A program made the position numbers and the translations under genes. A DNA stretch of 64,000 nucleotides from a virus: the IMG/VR virus record IMGVR_UViG_3300027969_004220, positions 41,622 to 105,621 of that record, one strand, 5' to 3'. The notes under the pieces were generated by a model. The model was not told the origin of the DNA. It was given only the letters and a program-made list of their open reading frames with translations, and made no database searches. Position 1 is the first letter of the stretch. Every line of letters begins with the position of its first letter. Below, one piece after another: positions 45,561-54,624 of this stretch.

Positions 45561-46346
45561 ATGACTAAAATAACACTATGTATAACAACACATTGTATAA
45601 AAACAGAAAGCCATGGAATCTATACTGGTATACAGAATACTGTTCCCTCAGCACCATCAACTAGACTAATTGAAAACATTATAGATGACTTTTTCAAAAA
45701 ATCATCCATAGATCCAGAAGATGTATATATACACATAGGATATGATAAAAGAAATAATCGACCAATTGATGAACAATATCATCAAAATTTAATTGAATTG
45801 AAAAATAAGTTTAAACACTATGAACTAATAGTTAATTCATCGGATATAACTGATCCAATTATCACAGCACCTATAAATTTTTTAAACTTAATCAATTCGG
45901 TTAAAACAGATGTTTATATTTTCTGGGAACATGATTGGATTTTGAAAAGAGAAATTGACTTAAATCCAATCATAGATGAAGTACTTTTAAATGATAAAGT
46001 AAATTATATTAGATTAAATCAATTTGATAATAATAATATAAGATATGATAATCTTATACAAGATGGTAAAATCCCATCTGATAAAATTCCTTTGATAGCC
46101 ACCTTTAGATGGTCAAATAATCCATATATATGTAAAACTAAAATTTTTCAAAATTGGTGGTCAACATTTGTTTATTCAACCTCAAATGAAGGTGGATTTG
46201 TAGAAGGACCATTAAATGAATTCTATAAATTTTACATCGATAAGATGGGATTTGACATGGCATCAGAAAAATTTGGATGTTTTGTATATGGTAACTGGGA
46301 TGATGAATCCATAGTAGAACACTTAAATGGAAATGCTTGGTACTAA
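45561..46346 (+). CDS. Probable glycosyltransferase (GT2-like)
   Basis: 261 residues. ITLCITTHCIKTESHGIYTG at the start, FFKKSSIDPEDVYIHIGYDK, then VYIFWEHDWILKREIDLNPI with an acidic motif at a strand end, and FRWSNNPYICKTKIFQNWWS. The overall layout suits a GT-A fold, but the exact family is not recognised. It ends on the A of the next ATG. Confidence 0.6.
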   Translation: MTKITLCITTHCIKTESHGIYTGIQNTVPSAPSTRLIENIIDDFFKKSSIDPEDVYIHIGYDKRNNRPIDEQYHQNLIELKNKFKHYELIVNSSDITDPIITAPINFLNLINSVKTDVYIFWEHDWILKREIDLNPIIDEVLLNDKVNYIRLNQFDNNNIRYDNLIQDGKIPSDKIPLIATFRWSNNPYICKTKIFQNWWSTFVYSTSNEGGFVEGPLNEFYKFYIDKMGFDMASEKFGCFVYGNWDDESIVEHLNGNAWY

Positions 46347-47110
46347 TGAAAATACTTTTAATTATACACGGTCTTGTTAGACCTAATTTGGATTCCGTTT
46401 TAGAAATAAAAAGAGTTCTATTAGAAAACTTCAAAGAGTATGAATGTCATACTCTTTTATCAACTTGGTTTAATGATCAAGGTCTAGATCAAGACTCTAA
46501 ACATTATGAACTAGATATAGATGAAATAAAAAGTAATTTTAACTATTATCTAATAGATAAACAACCAACTAAAAATGAACTTTTATCACAAATAAAAAGT
46601 TTACCTAGTTTGGATATATCTAAAAATACACATCTTTCAAATATATATGGGTATTTTCATTTTTATAAGAAAAATAATTTAATTGCTAACTTATTTCAAG
46701 ATTATGATTATTATGTTTTTTGTAGAAGTGACTTAAAAATTATAGTTAGGGATATTAAATTACAAAAATTCTCTTTACCAAAACTTTTTTGGAAAAATAA
46801 TGGAAATACAAATGAATTAAATGATCATTTTTTTATTTCCAATAAGGATACATTTTTGAAAGTTTTTAAAGAGCTTTCAATTGATAATATTAATGAACTT
46901 TGTTACTTAGATAGTCCAGAAAAAGTTTTCACAGAACTTATAAAAAGAAATGTTACTGAATTTAATATTATTGAGAATAATTGTATAGAAGAATACTATA
47001 TTGTAAGAGAATATAGAAAATGGGAACAATCAGACTTGGATGAAGTTGGAAGAGATAGTACACAGGTATCTATTGATAACTCTCTAAATATTAAACGATC
47101 TAAAAAATAA
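46346..47110 (+). CDS. Unknown glycan-operon protein, possibly a glycosyltransferase
   Basis: 254 residues, start at ATG 46346 overlapping the previous stop by one base. MKILLIIHGLVRPNLDSVLE, YYVFCRSDLKIIVRDIKLQK, FWKNNGNTNELNDHFFISNK: the F-C-R-S-D-L-K strand end resembles the metal-binding region of capsule GT-A proteins. A Lys/Asp-rich body. Assignment rests mostly on context. Confidence 0.5.
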   Translation: MKILLIIHGLVRPNLDSVLEIKRVLLENFKEYECHTLLSTWFNDQGLDQDSKHYELDIDEIKSNFNYYLIDKQPTKNELLSQIKSLPSLDISKNTHLSNIYGYFHFYKKNNLIANLFQDYDYYVFCRSDLKIIVRDIKLQKFSLPKLFWKNNGNTNELNDHFFISNKDTFLKVFKELSIDNINELCYLDSPEKVFTELIKRNVTEFNIIENNCIEEYYIVREYRKWEQSDLDEVGRDSTQVSIDNSLNIKRSKK

Positions 47111-47117
47111 TAAAAAA

Positions 47118-47810
47118 ATGTTACAAATTTTAATACCTGCTGCGGGTAGAGGTTCCAGATTTATAAACTCTGAGTTTACTGAACCTAAACCTCTAATATC
47201 TTGGAATAATAAAAATATGATACAACATGTTATAGATAACTTCTCTGACGATGATGTTAATTTTTTCATAATTAAAAGAAAGGAACATTCTATTAGTTTC
47301 GAAAATGATGAAGTCAATATAATAAATATTGACTATATGACGGATGGTCCAGCAACCACCGCATATTTATCTAAAGACTTAATTGATCTAGAACAAGAAC
47401 TGATTATAACTAACTGTGATCAAATAATAAAAGATTGGGATAAAAGTTTATTTCTATCATTTGCTAGAAAATATGATGGTGTCTTCGGATGTTTTATCTC
47501 AAACTCTAATAAAAATTCATATGTTAAAGTTGATGATAATAATTTAGTCACTGATGTAAAAGAAAAAATTGTTATTTCAAACATTGCCACAAACGGACTA
47601 CACTATTGGAAAAAAGCCAAATATTTTTTTGAATCATATGATAAAATGAAATTAAATAATGATAAAACTAATAGTGAATTTTATGTAGCACCAAGTTACA
47701 ACTATCTAATTAAAGATGGATATAAAATTGGAATTTATATGTTTAATCAACACTTTCCAGTTGGTACTCCGGATGACTTAAAAAAATATCTACAAAATGA
47801 AAATAACTAA
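47118..47810 (+). CDS. Sugar-phosphate nucleotidyltransferase
   Basis: 230 residues. LQILIPAAGRGSRFINSEFT gives the G-x-G-x-R loop and EPKPLISWNNKNMIQHVIDN the substrate Lys; later TDGPATTAYLSKDL and IITNCDQIIKDWD (metal Asp). It activates a sugar phosphate (or similar) with an NTP. The 14-nt overlap with the cupin gene and neighbouring RuBisCO-like gene suggests a pathway for an unusual activated sugar or acid. Confidence 0.87.
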   Translation: MLQILIPAAGRGSRFINSEFTEPKPLISWNNKNMIQHVIDNFSDDDVNFFIIKRKEHSISFENDEVNIINIDYMTDGPATTAYLSKDLIDLEQELIITNCDQIIKDWDKSLFLSFARKYDGVFGCFISNSNKNSYVKVDDNNLVTDVKEKIVISNIATNGLHYWKKAKYFFESYDKMKLNNDKTNSEFYVAPSYNYLIKDGYKIGIYMFNQHFPVGTPDDLKKYLQNENN

Positions 47811-48117
47811 ACTAGAAAACTACTTCAGAGGTTGGTTTATTGGCAACTTTGAACCAACCTGTTATAAAAATGAAGACTTTGAAGTTGGACTTCTAACACA
47901 TAAAAAGGGTGAATTTTGGGCACCACATATTCATAAAATTTCCACAGAAATTAATTTACTTGTAGAAGGTGAAATGATTATGAATGATGAAAAAATAAAT
48001 AAAGGAGATATATTTATTATAGAACCAAATGAAATTGCGACACCAATATTTTTAACTGACTGTAAGGTATTGGTTATCAAAACCCCATCTTTACCAGGTG
48101 ATAAATACAATATATAA
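47797..48117 (+). CDS. Cupin-domain protein
   Basis: 106 residues, one small beta-barrel: FWAPHIHKISTEINLLVEGE (cupin motif 1 with H-x-H and E) and MIMNDEKINKGDIFIIEPNE (region before motif 2). Could be an isomerase, epimerase or dioxygenase-like enzyme acting on the sugar; metal ligands His-His-Glu are present in motif 1. Overlaps the nucleotidyltransferase by 14 nt. Confidence 0.8.
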   Translation: MKITKLENYFRGWFIGNFEPTCYKNEDFEVGLLTHKKGEFWAPHIHKISTEINLLVEGEMIMNDEKINKGDIFIIEPNEIATPIFLTDCKVLVIKTPSLPGDKYNI

Positions 48118-48133
48118 AAAAATAAATTAAATT

Positions 48134-49312
48134 ATGAATATTTTTAGAAAAAAGATAAATAAAGAAGACTACTTTATAGTAACCTACTTCTTAGAGTCCA
48201 CGACAACACTTAGAGATGCTGCTTGGAATCTTGCAATAGGTCAAAGTGTTGGTAATCCAAATGTTAGAAATCAATGGGAATCAGACGAATTATTTAATAA
48301 TCATTCTTGTATAATATTAGATGATGAACAGATACTAAAAACAAAAAATTCTGGAACTATAGAAATAGCTTTCCCAATTATAAATATAGATTTCAAAACA
48401 GATGGTATCTCACACTTACTAGTTAATATAATGGGTGGTCAACTAGATATTGATAATATTGTAAAATGTCAAGTTTTGAATATTGTATTTCCTGAATCAG
48501 TTGAGAAGCTATTTTTAGGACCAAAGTTTGGAATTAAAGGAATAAGAGAATATACAAAATGTTTTGATAAACCACTATTCGGTGCCATTGTTAAACCAAA
48601 AACTGGAATATCACCACAGACTCTTCTGGAAATGGTTAAAGAGTTAGTAGAAGGTGGTGTAAACTTTATTAAAGAGGATGAGATTTTGAGTAATCCATCA
48701 TTTTGTACAATTGAAGAAAGAGTTCCACTAATTATGGACTACTTAAAAGATAAAAATGTTATTTATGCGGTTTCTATACATGCGGATTACCCATATGTAA
48801 TTGATAGAGTAAAGAAAGTTTATGAACTAGGTGGTAATGCAGTACATATTAATTTTTGGTGTGGACTAGGAGTTTATAAAACAGTAAGAGAATTAGACTT
48901 ACCAATCTTTATACACTTTCAAAAAAGTGGTGATAAAATATTGACTAATAAAAATCACGATTTTCATATTGATTGGAATGTAATTTCCAAAATAGCTGGA
49001 ATGATGGGTGTCGATTTCATACATGCGGGTATGATTGGTGGTTATTATAAATGGGATGAATCCGAAGTATTAAATTCTGTTGAAACATTACATAAATATA
49101 ATGTAATGCCTGCTCTTAGTTGTGGATTTCATCCTGGACTAACTGAATGGGTTACTTCTAAAGTTGGAATTGATTATATGGCTAATGTCGGTGGTGCTAT
49201 TCACGGGCACCCAGATGGTACACTAGCTGGAGCAAAGGCAATGAGACAATCAATCGATGGTGAGCAGTCTAGCGAATATCAAATCGCTATTGAAAAATGG
49301 GGCAAAATTTAA
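48134..49312 (+). CDS. RuBisCO-like protein (form IV-type large-subunit homologue)
   Basis: 392 residues, shorter than carboxylases (about 450-475) and similar to RuBisCO-like proteins. N-terminal alpha/beta domain (YFIVTYFLESTTTLRDAAWN), then the TIM barrel. Visible equivalents: GAIVKPKTGISPQTL (K175 motif), GGVNFIKEDEILSNPSFC (carbamylated K201, D203, E204), IFIHFQKSG (H294 strand), HAGMIGGYYKWDE where G-K-L-E-G with K334 should be, ALSCGFHPG (S379 region) and VGGAIHGHPDGTLAGAKAMR. Metal site kept, loop-6 Lys apparently lost. It probably catalyses an enolase, isomerase or similar reaction on a sugar-derived acid, not CO2 fixation. Confidence 0.9.
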   Translation: MNIFRKKINKEDYFIVTYFLESTTTLRDAAWNLAIGQSVGNPNVRNQWESDELFNNHSCIILDDEQILKTKNSGTIEIAFPIINIDFKTDGISHLLVNIMGGQLDIDNIVKCQVLNIVFPESVEKLFLGPKFGIKGIREYTKCFDKPLFGAIVKPKTGISPQTLLEMVKELVEGGVNFIKEDEILSNPSFCTIEERVPLIMDYLKDKNVIYAVSIHADYPYVIDRVKKVYELGGNAVHINFWCGLGVYKTVRELDLPIFIHFQKSGDKILTNKNHDFHIDWNVISKIAGMMGVDFIHAGMIGGYYKWDESEVLNSVETLHKYNVMPALSCGFHPGLTEWVTSKVGIDYMANVGGAIHGHPDGTLAGAKAMRQSIDGEQSSEYQIAIEKWGKI

Positions 49313-49336
49313 TAAAAATAAAAATAAAAATATAAT

Positions 49337-49978
49337 ATGAGAAGTATAAATATAAATGGATACAACGTAGAATTTAGAGAAGATAAAACCGATATACTTG
49401 GTCTTTCTTTTCTACCACAAATGATTGAATATGACAATGATGAAGATTGGAGTGTTTTTACAAGAGGATGTAAACAAGAAGTTTCACCACAAAACTTCAA
49501 TTTAGTTAAGGAAATCTCTAAAAATTACATGACACATGGTATTATGGAGATTGGTGTTTCACGTAATGGTATGGCATCATTTACTCAGGCGATGTTTCAA
49601 TCTAAACCTGATCACATAAAATATTTAGGAATCGATTTAGATGATAAAACATACTTAGATAACAAAGATAAAAATATATTTACAATAAGAGAAAATTCTT
49701 ATAATAGGGATTTGGTGAAGAAATACTTAAATGAGATAGGTTTAGAAAAAATTTCAATACTATTTATTGACGGATGGCATTCGGTAAATGCTGTTATCAA
49801 TGACTGGCAATATGTTGATATGCTTTCAGATAATGGTATAGTAATATTCCACGATACAAATTATCATCCAGGTCCTACTATTTTTTTAGAAGCCATTGAT
49901 GGTAAAATTTTTAAAGTAGAAAAATACTTTGAAAACGAAGATGATTATGGTGTCTCTATAGCATATCGATTAAAATAA
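49337..49978 (+). CDS. Class I SAM-dependent methyltransferase (Methyltransf_24-like)
   Basis: 213 residues. HGIMEIGVSRNGMASF is motif I, KYLGIDLDDKTYL the acidic strand end, ISILFIDGWHSVNAVINDW and GIVIFHDTNYHPGP follow, with His/Asp residues typical of metal-assisted sugar O-methyltransferases in natural-product and capsule loci. Probably methylates the glycan or its precursor. Confidence 0.8.
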   Translation: MRSININGYNVEFREDKTDILGLSFLPQMIEYDNDEDWSVFTRGCKQEVSPQNFNLVKEISKNYMTHGIMEIGVSRNGMASFTQAMFQSKPDHIKYLGIDLDDKTYLDNKDKNIFTIRENSYNRDLVKKYLNEIGLEKISILFIDGWHSVNAVINDWQYVDMLSDNGIVIFHDTNYHPGPTIFLEAIDGKIFKVEKYFENEDDYGVSIAYRLK

Positions 49979-49987
49979 TTAAATACT

Positions 49988-50428
49988 ATGAAATACATTT
50001 CACATAGAGGAAATACAAATGGTAGATTTGAATCTTATGAAAATGAACCAAACTATATTGATATAGCTATTAAAAAAGGATTTGATGTTGAAATAGATGT
50101 GTGGTATAAAGATAATATGTTATGGTTAGGACATGACAGACCCGATTACTGTACTGATTTTAGATGGTTTAGAGATAGAATATCAAAACTGTGGATTCAT
50201 TGTAAAAATATTGAAGCAATTGAATACTTTTCGACAAGTGGTTACGACTACAACTATTTTTGGCATCAGGATGATCTATTGACACTAACATCACACAAAT
50301 ACATTTGGGTTTTTACTGGAAAACAACCAGTAAAAGGTTCTATTGCGGTTATGCCAGAATTAAATGATGAGGATATAAATCAATGTTTAGGTATATGTTC
50401 TGATTATATAGAAAAATATAGAAAATAA
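49988..50428 (+). CDS. GDPD-like phosphodiesterase-family protein
   Basis: 146 residues. ISHRGNTNGRFESYENEPNY (H-R-G-x-x and E-N motifs), KGFDVEIDVWYKDN (E-I-D metal ligands), WLGHDRPDY: the start of the GDPD/PLC-like TIM barrel, but shorter than full enzymes (about 240). Short versions of this type are common in bacterial polysaccharide loci. Ends right at the next ATG. Confidence 0.75.
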   Translation: MKYISHRGNTNGRFESYENEPNYIDIAIKKGFDVEIDVWYKDNMLWLGHDRPDYCTDFRWFRDRISKLWIHCKNIEAIEYFSTSGYDYNYFWHQDDLLTLTSHKYIWVFTGKQPVKGSIAVMPELNDEDINQCLGICSDYIEKYRK

Positions 50429-51289
50429 ATGAAAGTTTTAGTAACAGGTGGGGCCGGTTTCGTAGGATTCAATCTAATAAAAGAATTGAAAAGTAGATAT
50501 AAAAATCAAGAAATACATAGTCTTGATAACTATTTTACTGGTAAGAAATCTAATCATATCGATGGAGTAACCTACCATACTGGAAACACATGGGATATTA
50601 ATCATATATTTGAAGATTATAAATTTGATATAGTATACCATTTTGGTGAATACTCAAGAATTGTAAAATCTTTTGATGATATTGAATATGTTGAAAAAAC
50701 AATTATGTATGGTACACCTAAGGTTTTAGAAATGTGTAGAAAATGGAACGCAAAGCTAATTTATTCCGCATCTTCATCAAAATTTGGAAATGATGGTAAA
50801 GATGAGAACCTCTCACCATATTCCTGGATGAAGTCAAAAATGGTTGAGCTAATTAAAAACTATTCCAATTGGTTTGGACTTGACTATGAAATATGTTACT
50901 TCTTTAATGTTTATGGAGAAGGTCAAATAATAGAAGGTGATTATGCAACTGTTATAGGCATTTTTGAGAAACAATATAATGATGGTAAACCACTAACTGT
51001 AGTATCACCAGGTAAACAAACAAGAGACTTTACACATGTTGATGATATTGTTGACGGTATTATTCGTAGTGTAGAAAAAGGCCTAAGAGGTGAGTGGTAT
51101 TTACGTTCTGGTAAAAATATATCAATTATTGAAATTGTTGAAATGTTTAAACACGAATGGAATTTTATACCAGAACGAAAAGGAGAAAGAGTTTATAGTA
51201 TAGAAATTAAGACAGATACTGAAGAAAAACTAGGCTGGAAACCTAAACATAATGTTGAAGATTGGATTAAAAAAATAATAAAAAAATAA
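50429..51289 (+). CDS. NAD-dependent epimerase/dehydratase (extended SDR)
   Basis: 286 residues. MKVLVTGGAGFVGFNLIKEL (NAD-binding G-x-x-G-x-x-G), NYFTGKKSNHIDGVTYHTGN, FGEYSRIVKSFDD, SASSSKFGND (catalytic Ser), and SPYSWMKSKMVELI (Y-x-x-x-K), then TRDFTHVDDIVDGI. A UDP-glucose-4-epimerase-type enzyme; the exact nucleotide sugar is unknown. It overlaps the GT2 gene by one base. Confidence 0.86.
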   Translation: MKVLVTGGAGFVGFNLIKELKSRYKNQEIHSLDNYFTGKKSNHIDGVTYHTGNTWDINHIFEDYKFDIVYHFGEYSRIVKSFDDIEYVEKTIMYGTPKVLEMCRKWNAKLIYSASSSKFGNDGKDENLSPYSWMKSKMVELIKNYSNWFGLDYEICYFFNVYGEGQIIEGDYATVIGIFEKQYNDGKPLTVVSPGKQTRDFTHVDDIVDGIIRSVEKGLRGEWYLRSGKNISIIEIVEMFKHEWNFIPERKGERVYSIEIKTDTEEKLGWKPKHNVEDWIKKIIKK

Positions 51290-51903
51290 TGCATAAGATA
51301 AGTGTAGTAATACCAACAATGTGGAAATCAAAAAAATTAGAAATTTTATTAAATAATCTACATAAATGTGATAGAATCGGTGAAATTTTAATTATTGATA
51401 ATGATCATATTTCAAAAAATGTAAATATTGATAACTATAATAAAGTAGTTTACTTAAATATGGAACAAAATATTTATGTAAACCCATCTTGGAATTTAGG
51501 AGTATCAAAATCTAATTTTGATATAGTTGCACTATTAAATGATGATATATTATTCGATGTAAGTTTTTTTGATCAACTAATTGTTTCTGATGAAACACTT
51601 ATAGGAGTTTCAGAAAAATCATATAAAGATCAAAATGATAATAACTTTAGATTAGAAGATACCGATAATAGAAATTGGGGATTTGGATGTATGATTATTT
51701 TTAATAAGAAATACTATGTTCAAATACCAGAAGAATTAAAAATTTGGTTTGGTGACGACTATTTATTTAGAAAATTTAAAAATAGATCTATTATAAAAGG
51801 TGTTTACTTTGATACTACAATGAGTGTTACATCCGATCTACCTATTTTTAATGAAGTTAAAAGTAATGATGAGATTTTATATAAATCAAAATATTCAATA
51901 TGA
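51289..51903 (+). CDS. GT2-family glycosyltransferase
   Basis: 204 residues, short. HKISVVIPTMWKSKKLEILL, EILIIDNDH, NPSWNLGVSKSNFDIVALLN then DDILFD (D-D-x metal site), NWGFGCMIIFNKKYY. Inverting GT2 enzyme probably adding one sugar in the cytoplasm. No membrane segment. Its stop codon overlaps the next small ORF (ATGA). Confidence 0.8.
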   Translation: MHKISVVIPTMWKSKKLEILLNNLHKCDRIGEILIIDNDHISKNVNIDNYNKVVYLNMEQNIYVNPSWNLGVSKSNFDIVALLNDDILFDVSFFDQLIVSDETLIGVSEKSYKDQNDNNFRLEDTDNRNWGFGCMIIFNKKYYVQIPEELKIWFGDDYLFRKFKNRSIIKGVYFDTTMSVTSDLPIFNEVKSNDEILYKSKYSI

Positions 51904-52037
51904 ATATCGATGTAGTAGATAAAATAACACAAATGTTAGCAGATGAGCTGACAAAGTCAATTGATGCAGACATCATGAAAGAACTATTTAGTAAGAGAAA
52001 TAGAAGAAAAATTAAGATTGAAAATCTTTTTAAATAA
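51900..52037 (+). CDS. Small 45-aa protein, structural-fragment-like
   Basis: ATG overlaps the GT2 stop (ATGA). Begins MNIDVVDKITQMLADELTKS and continues IDADIMKELF then a Lys/Arg-rich tail ENLFK. The motif 'adeLtksIDaDIMkeLf' is reminiscent of helices in T4-like capsid-family proteins, so it could be a fragment or a small virion part. It ends 8 nt inside the convergent tail gene. Confidence 0.5.
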   Translation: MNIDVVDKITQMLADELTKSIDADIMKELFSKRNRRKIKIENLFK

Positions 52038-52629
52038 TCTGAATAATCTGAGGTACATTACCAAGTTCAAGTACCTTACTTTGATTAAGTAAGAACTCAA
52101 TATCATAAAAGTTAAAGTGAAAAGTAATTGTAAATTCTTTCGCATTAACTTTTTGTTGTGAGTAGTTGAAAGTATTCTCAGATAAAGATTTAAGTATTAT
52201 TTCATAAAAACGAATTACATAAATTGCATCTCTATGTATATCAACACAAGTAATTGTAAATGGTTCTAAAAATGCATTATCTGTATCTAAATAATGTTTA
52301 CTCATAATATCAAACATCAACCAATAATTTAAGTCAGAATCAACTGATCTAAATGTAACAGTTAAATCATGTGTAGTTGGTATATCTTGAATATTTTTTG
52401 CAGGTTTTAAGAATCTTTCTTTACCTCTAACTTCAATACGCTTAACTAATTCAAATGATATTCCAGGAAAATTTACACCCTTAATAGTAGAGTTCAAATA
52501 ATCAATAACATTCTCATACTGAACCCAATTCTTTTCAAGAATTGGTGTATAAGTATCTATAATCTCAGGCTTTAAAAAAGCTTGAGGTAGATTAAATATA
52601 AACTGACTTGCCTGACTGGATAATCTCAT
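52030..52629 (-). CDS. Putative tail tube or baseplate protein
   Basis: 199 residues. MRLSSQASQFIFNLPQAFL at the start, STIKGVNFPGISFELV, then IPTTHDLTVTFRSVDSDLNY and FTITCVDIHRDAIYVIRFYE: a single beta-rich domain of the size of T4-like tube/baseplate tube-initiator proteins. The assignment is by look and context (adjacent large virion genes), not by a diagnostic motif. Confidence 0.5.
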   Translation of the reverse strand: MRLSSQASQFIFNLPQAFLKPEIIDTYTPILEKNWVQYENVIDYLNSTIKGVNFPGISFELVKRIEVRGKERFLKPAKNIQDIPTTHDLTVTFRSVDSDLNYWLMFDIMSKHYLDTDNAFLEPFTITCVDIHRDAIYVIRFYEIILKSLSENTFNYSQQKVNAKEFTITFHFNFYDIEFLLNQSKVLELGNVPQIIQII

Positions 52630-52645
52630 TTGTTACATATTATTT

Positions 52646-54556
52646 TTATGATGTTGCACCTGGTTTTATAATAGGAGCTTGTTCATTTATTAGTTTTCTT
52701 GTTACAATCGCAGTTTCTTTAGTTGTACTTGGATCTAAAATAATACTTGGATTATTGGCTTGCATATTAGCAGCTTGATCATTTAAAGCATTTACATTTG
52801 ATCTACTGTCATATATCTTGAATAAACCGGTATATATTACTGATGTAGTAGATTGACTCTTACCTGTGATATAAAATATATTTATACCACCATCATATAT
52901 CTTTTTAATCTCCGCGAATCTACTTTGGGTTACTTTAAATACTACTTGGCCAATTGCTAAATTAATATCTCCTGATTCTGTAAATAACGGAAATGTAATT
53001 TGATTCTGATCATTCTTTACAACAAAGCTAATTTCACTTATACTAGTCATATTAAAATAATCTGGTTTATTCTCAGGTCCAGTTGCAATTGAAAATTTAA
53101 TAACATTATCAAATGGATAAAGTAAGATTTGAATCTTTCCAAAACCATAGAACATAGTATTATTAAAAAGTGCATTATCAGATTTAGCAATTATATTAAA
53201 TCTATCCACTAAAACCGGGAAAGGAACTTTAATAGTTTCAATAACTACACCATTTTGTGAACTTAGATTATTCAAACCTTGACCACTACCATTACCATTA
53301 TTCATACTACCAGGTGCCATACCAGTATTACCCAATACTAATGACCCATTTGCATTACCTAAACCACCAATTAAAGTAGTATTGATAGATGATTTAATAT
53401 TATAGATTTTCGGTTTAGAAACATTCTTAACATTGATTTTCATCATATTTATTGCATATTTAGATAACTCATCCTGTAACATACCATAAGAAGCTCTTCT
53501 AATAATAGTACTATCATCAACACTATCAATAAGTCTCATCTCAACATCAATTATAGCCGTTGTAGATGAATATTTTATTATAGGTCTATATTCTATTGTT
53601 TCATTAAAATTATCTGTTACAGTTATCGTGGTAGTTTTTCCACGAATATTTTGTTCATATAAAGTAATATCATATTGAACATAGTAATTTCTATCTAACG
53701 TAAATGAATCATCAATAAATTTTTTAAATCCATATATTGTATCATTATAAACTCCATATATCTCGAAAAAATCTCCATTAGATGAATGTTGAACTACTAA
53801 TCCTAATCTCTCAAATTCTGGTGACTGAGGTATTGATATTGTATTGTTTGCACTTAATAAATAAGATTTAACATTATTTATTGTTTGTATATTAGTTATA
53901 AAGTGAAAATCAATAAAAATTGGTGCAGTTGAACTTAAACCAATATTATCAGTAAGATTATAGTTTATACTATTTTCCTTTGGTTTACCATCTAAAATCT
54001 GTGAAGATAACTCACTTAATGCAGGAATCTCAACTGTAATATTCTTACCCCATAATTTTTCTTGGAACAATAGTGGTGGTGATGTAAAATTCAATAAATA
54101 TTGTTGTTCTATAGAAGTCATATCAAAGTAAAAATTTGATAAATCATATATTTTACTATTTGTATAATCATGTGCATAAACCTTTATATAGAATCCTAAG
54201 TACTCTCCAAAAGTCCAATTTATCGGTAAGTGAATTTTTAAGGTATCATGTCTCAATGGGTTACCTGATGTATAATCTTTTACTTGTAAAAATGAATAGT
54301 TATTAGAAATAATACCAGGAATTTGTGTTGGTGAAGAACTTACTTTACCATATCTTCCAGAGATAGTATCAAGTTTAAATAGTTGATTATTTATATCATT
54401 ACCAGTTATACTTGATGGACTAGCCATATAAGCGTTTGTTTTATATTTAGAATTAACTAAAATACTATATGGTTCAGATATTAGATTTGAATCATTATAG
54501 ATATACTCCAATAGAATATTTTTGTCAAGTTTGATGTATTTAGAAATCTTAGACAT
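52646..54556 (-). CDS. Large virion structural protein
   Basis: 636 residues, beta-rich, Ser/Thr/Asn-rich, no membrane segment. A Gly/Asn-rich flexible stretch (GGLGNANGSLVLGNTGMAPG, about 395-425) separates two halves. It lies 16 bp upstream of the tube-like gene on the minus strand, with a TTTTTTAATATATA late-type box. Likely a baseplate or tail protein; no family is recognised. Confidence 0.6.
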   Translation of the reverse strand: MSKISKYIKLDKNILLEYIYNDSNLISEPYSILVNSKYKTNAYMASPSSITGNDINNQLFKLDTISGRYGKVSSSPTQIPGIISNNYSFLQVKDYTSGNPLRHDTLKIHLPINWTFGEYLGFYIKVYAHDYTNSKIYDLSNFYFDMTSIEQQYLLNFTSPPLLFQEKLWGKNITVEIPALSELSSQILDGKPKENSINYNLTDNIGLSSTAPIFIDFHFITNIQTINNVKSYLLSANNTISIPQSPEFERLGLVVQHSSNGDFFEIYGVYNDTIYGFKKFIDDSFTLDRNYYVQYDITLYEQNIRGKTTTITVTDNFNETIEYRPIIKYSSTTAIIDVEMRLIDSVDDSTIIRRASYGMLQDELSKYAINMMKINVKNVSKPKIYNIKSSINTTLIGGLGNANGSLVLGNTGMAPGSMNNGNGSGQGLNNLSSQNGVVIETIKVPFPVLVDRFNIIAKSDNALFNNTMFYGFGKIQILLYPFDNVIKFSIATGPENKPDYFNMTSISEISFVVKNDQNQITFPLFTESGDINLAIGQVVFKVTQSRFAEIKKIYDGGINIFYITGKSQSTTSVIYTGLFKIYDSRSNVNALNDQAANMQANNPSIILDPSTTKETAIVTRKLINEQAPIIKPGATS

Positions 54557-54581
54557 TTGTTATAGAAACAATATTTTATTG

Positions 54582-54596
54582 TATATATTAAAAAAG
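54582..54596 (-). promoter_or_regulatory. TTTTTTAATATATA late-type box
   Basis: On the minus strand, upstream of the 636-aa virion gene. Confidence 0.4.
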
Positions 54597-54624
54597 AAAA
54601 CCTTTCTTATGAAAGGTTTTCTTT
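54593..54624 (-). terminator. Intrinsic terminator
   Basis: AAAGAAAACCTTTC / GAAAGGTTTTCTTT hairpin with a 4-nt loop at the 3' end of the coiled-coil gene; its T-rich side overlaps the late-type box of the next gene. Confidence 0.75.

Noticed and set aside
48134-49312. Bona fide CO2-fixing RuBisCO
   Set aside because: The loop-6 Lys region reads GGYYKW instead of GKLEG, the protein is short, and there is no phosphoribulokinase; a RuBisCO-like enzyme is the better call.
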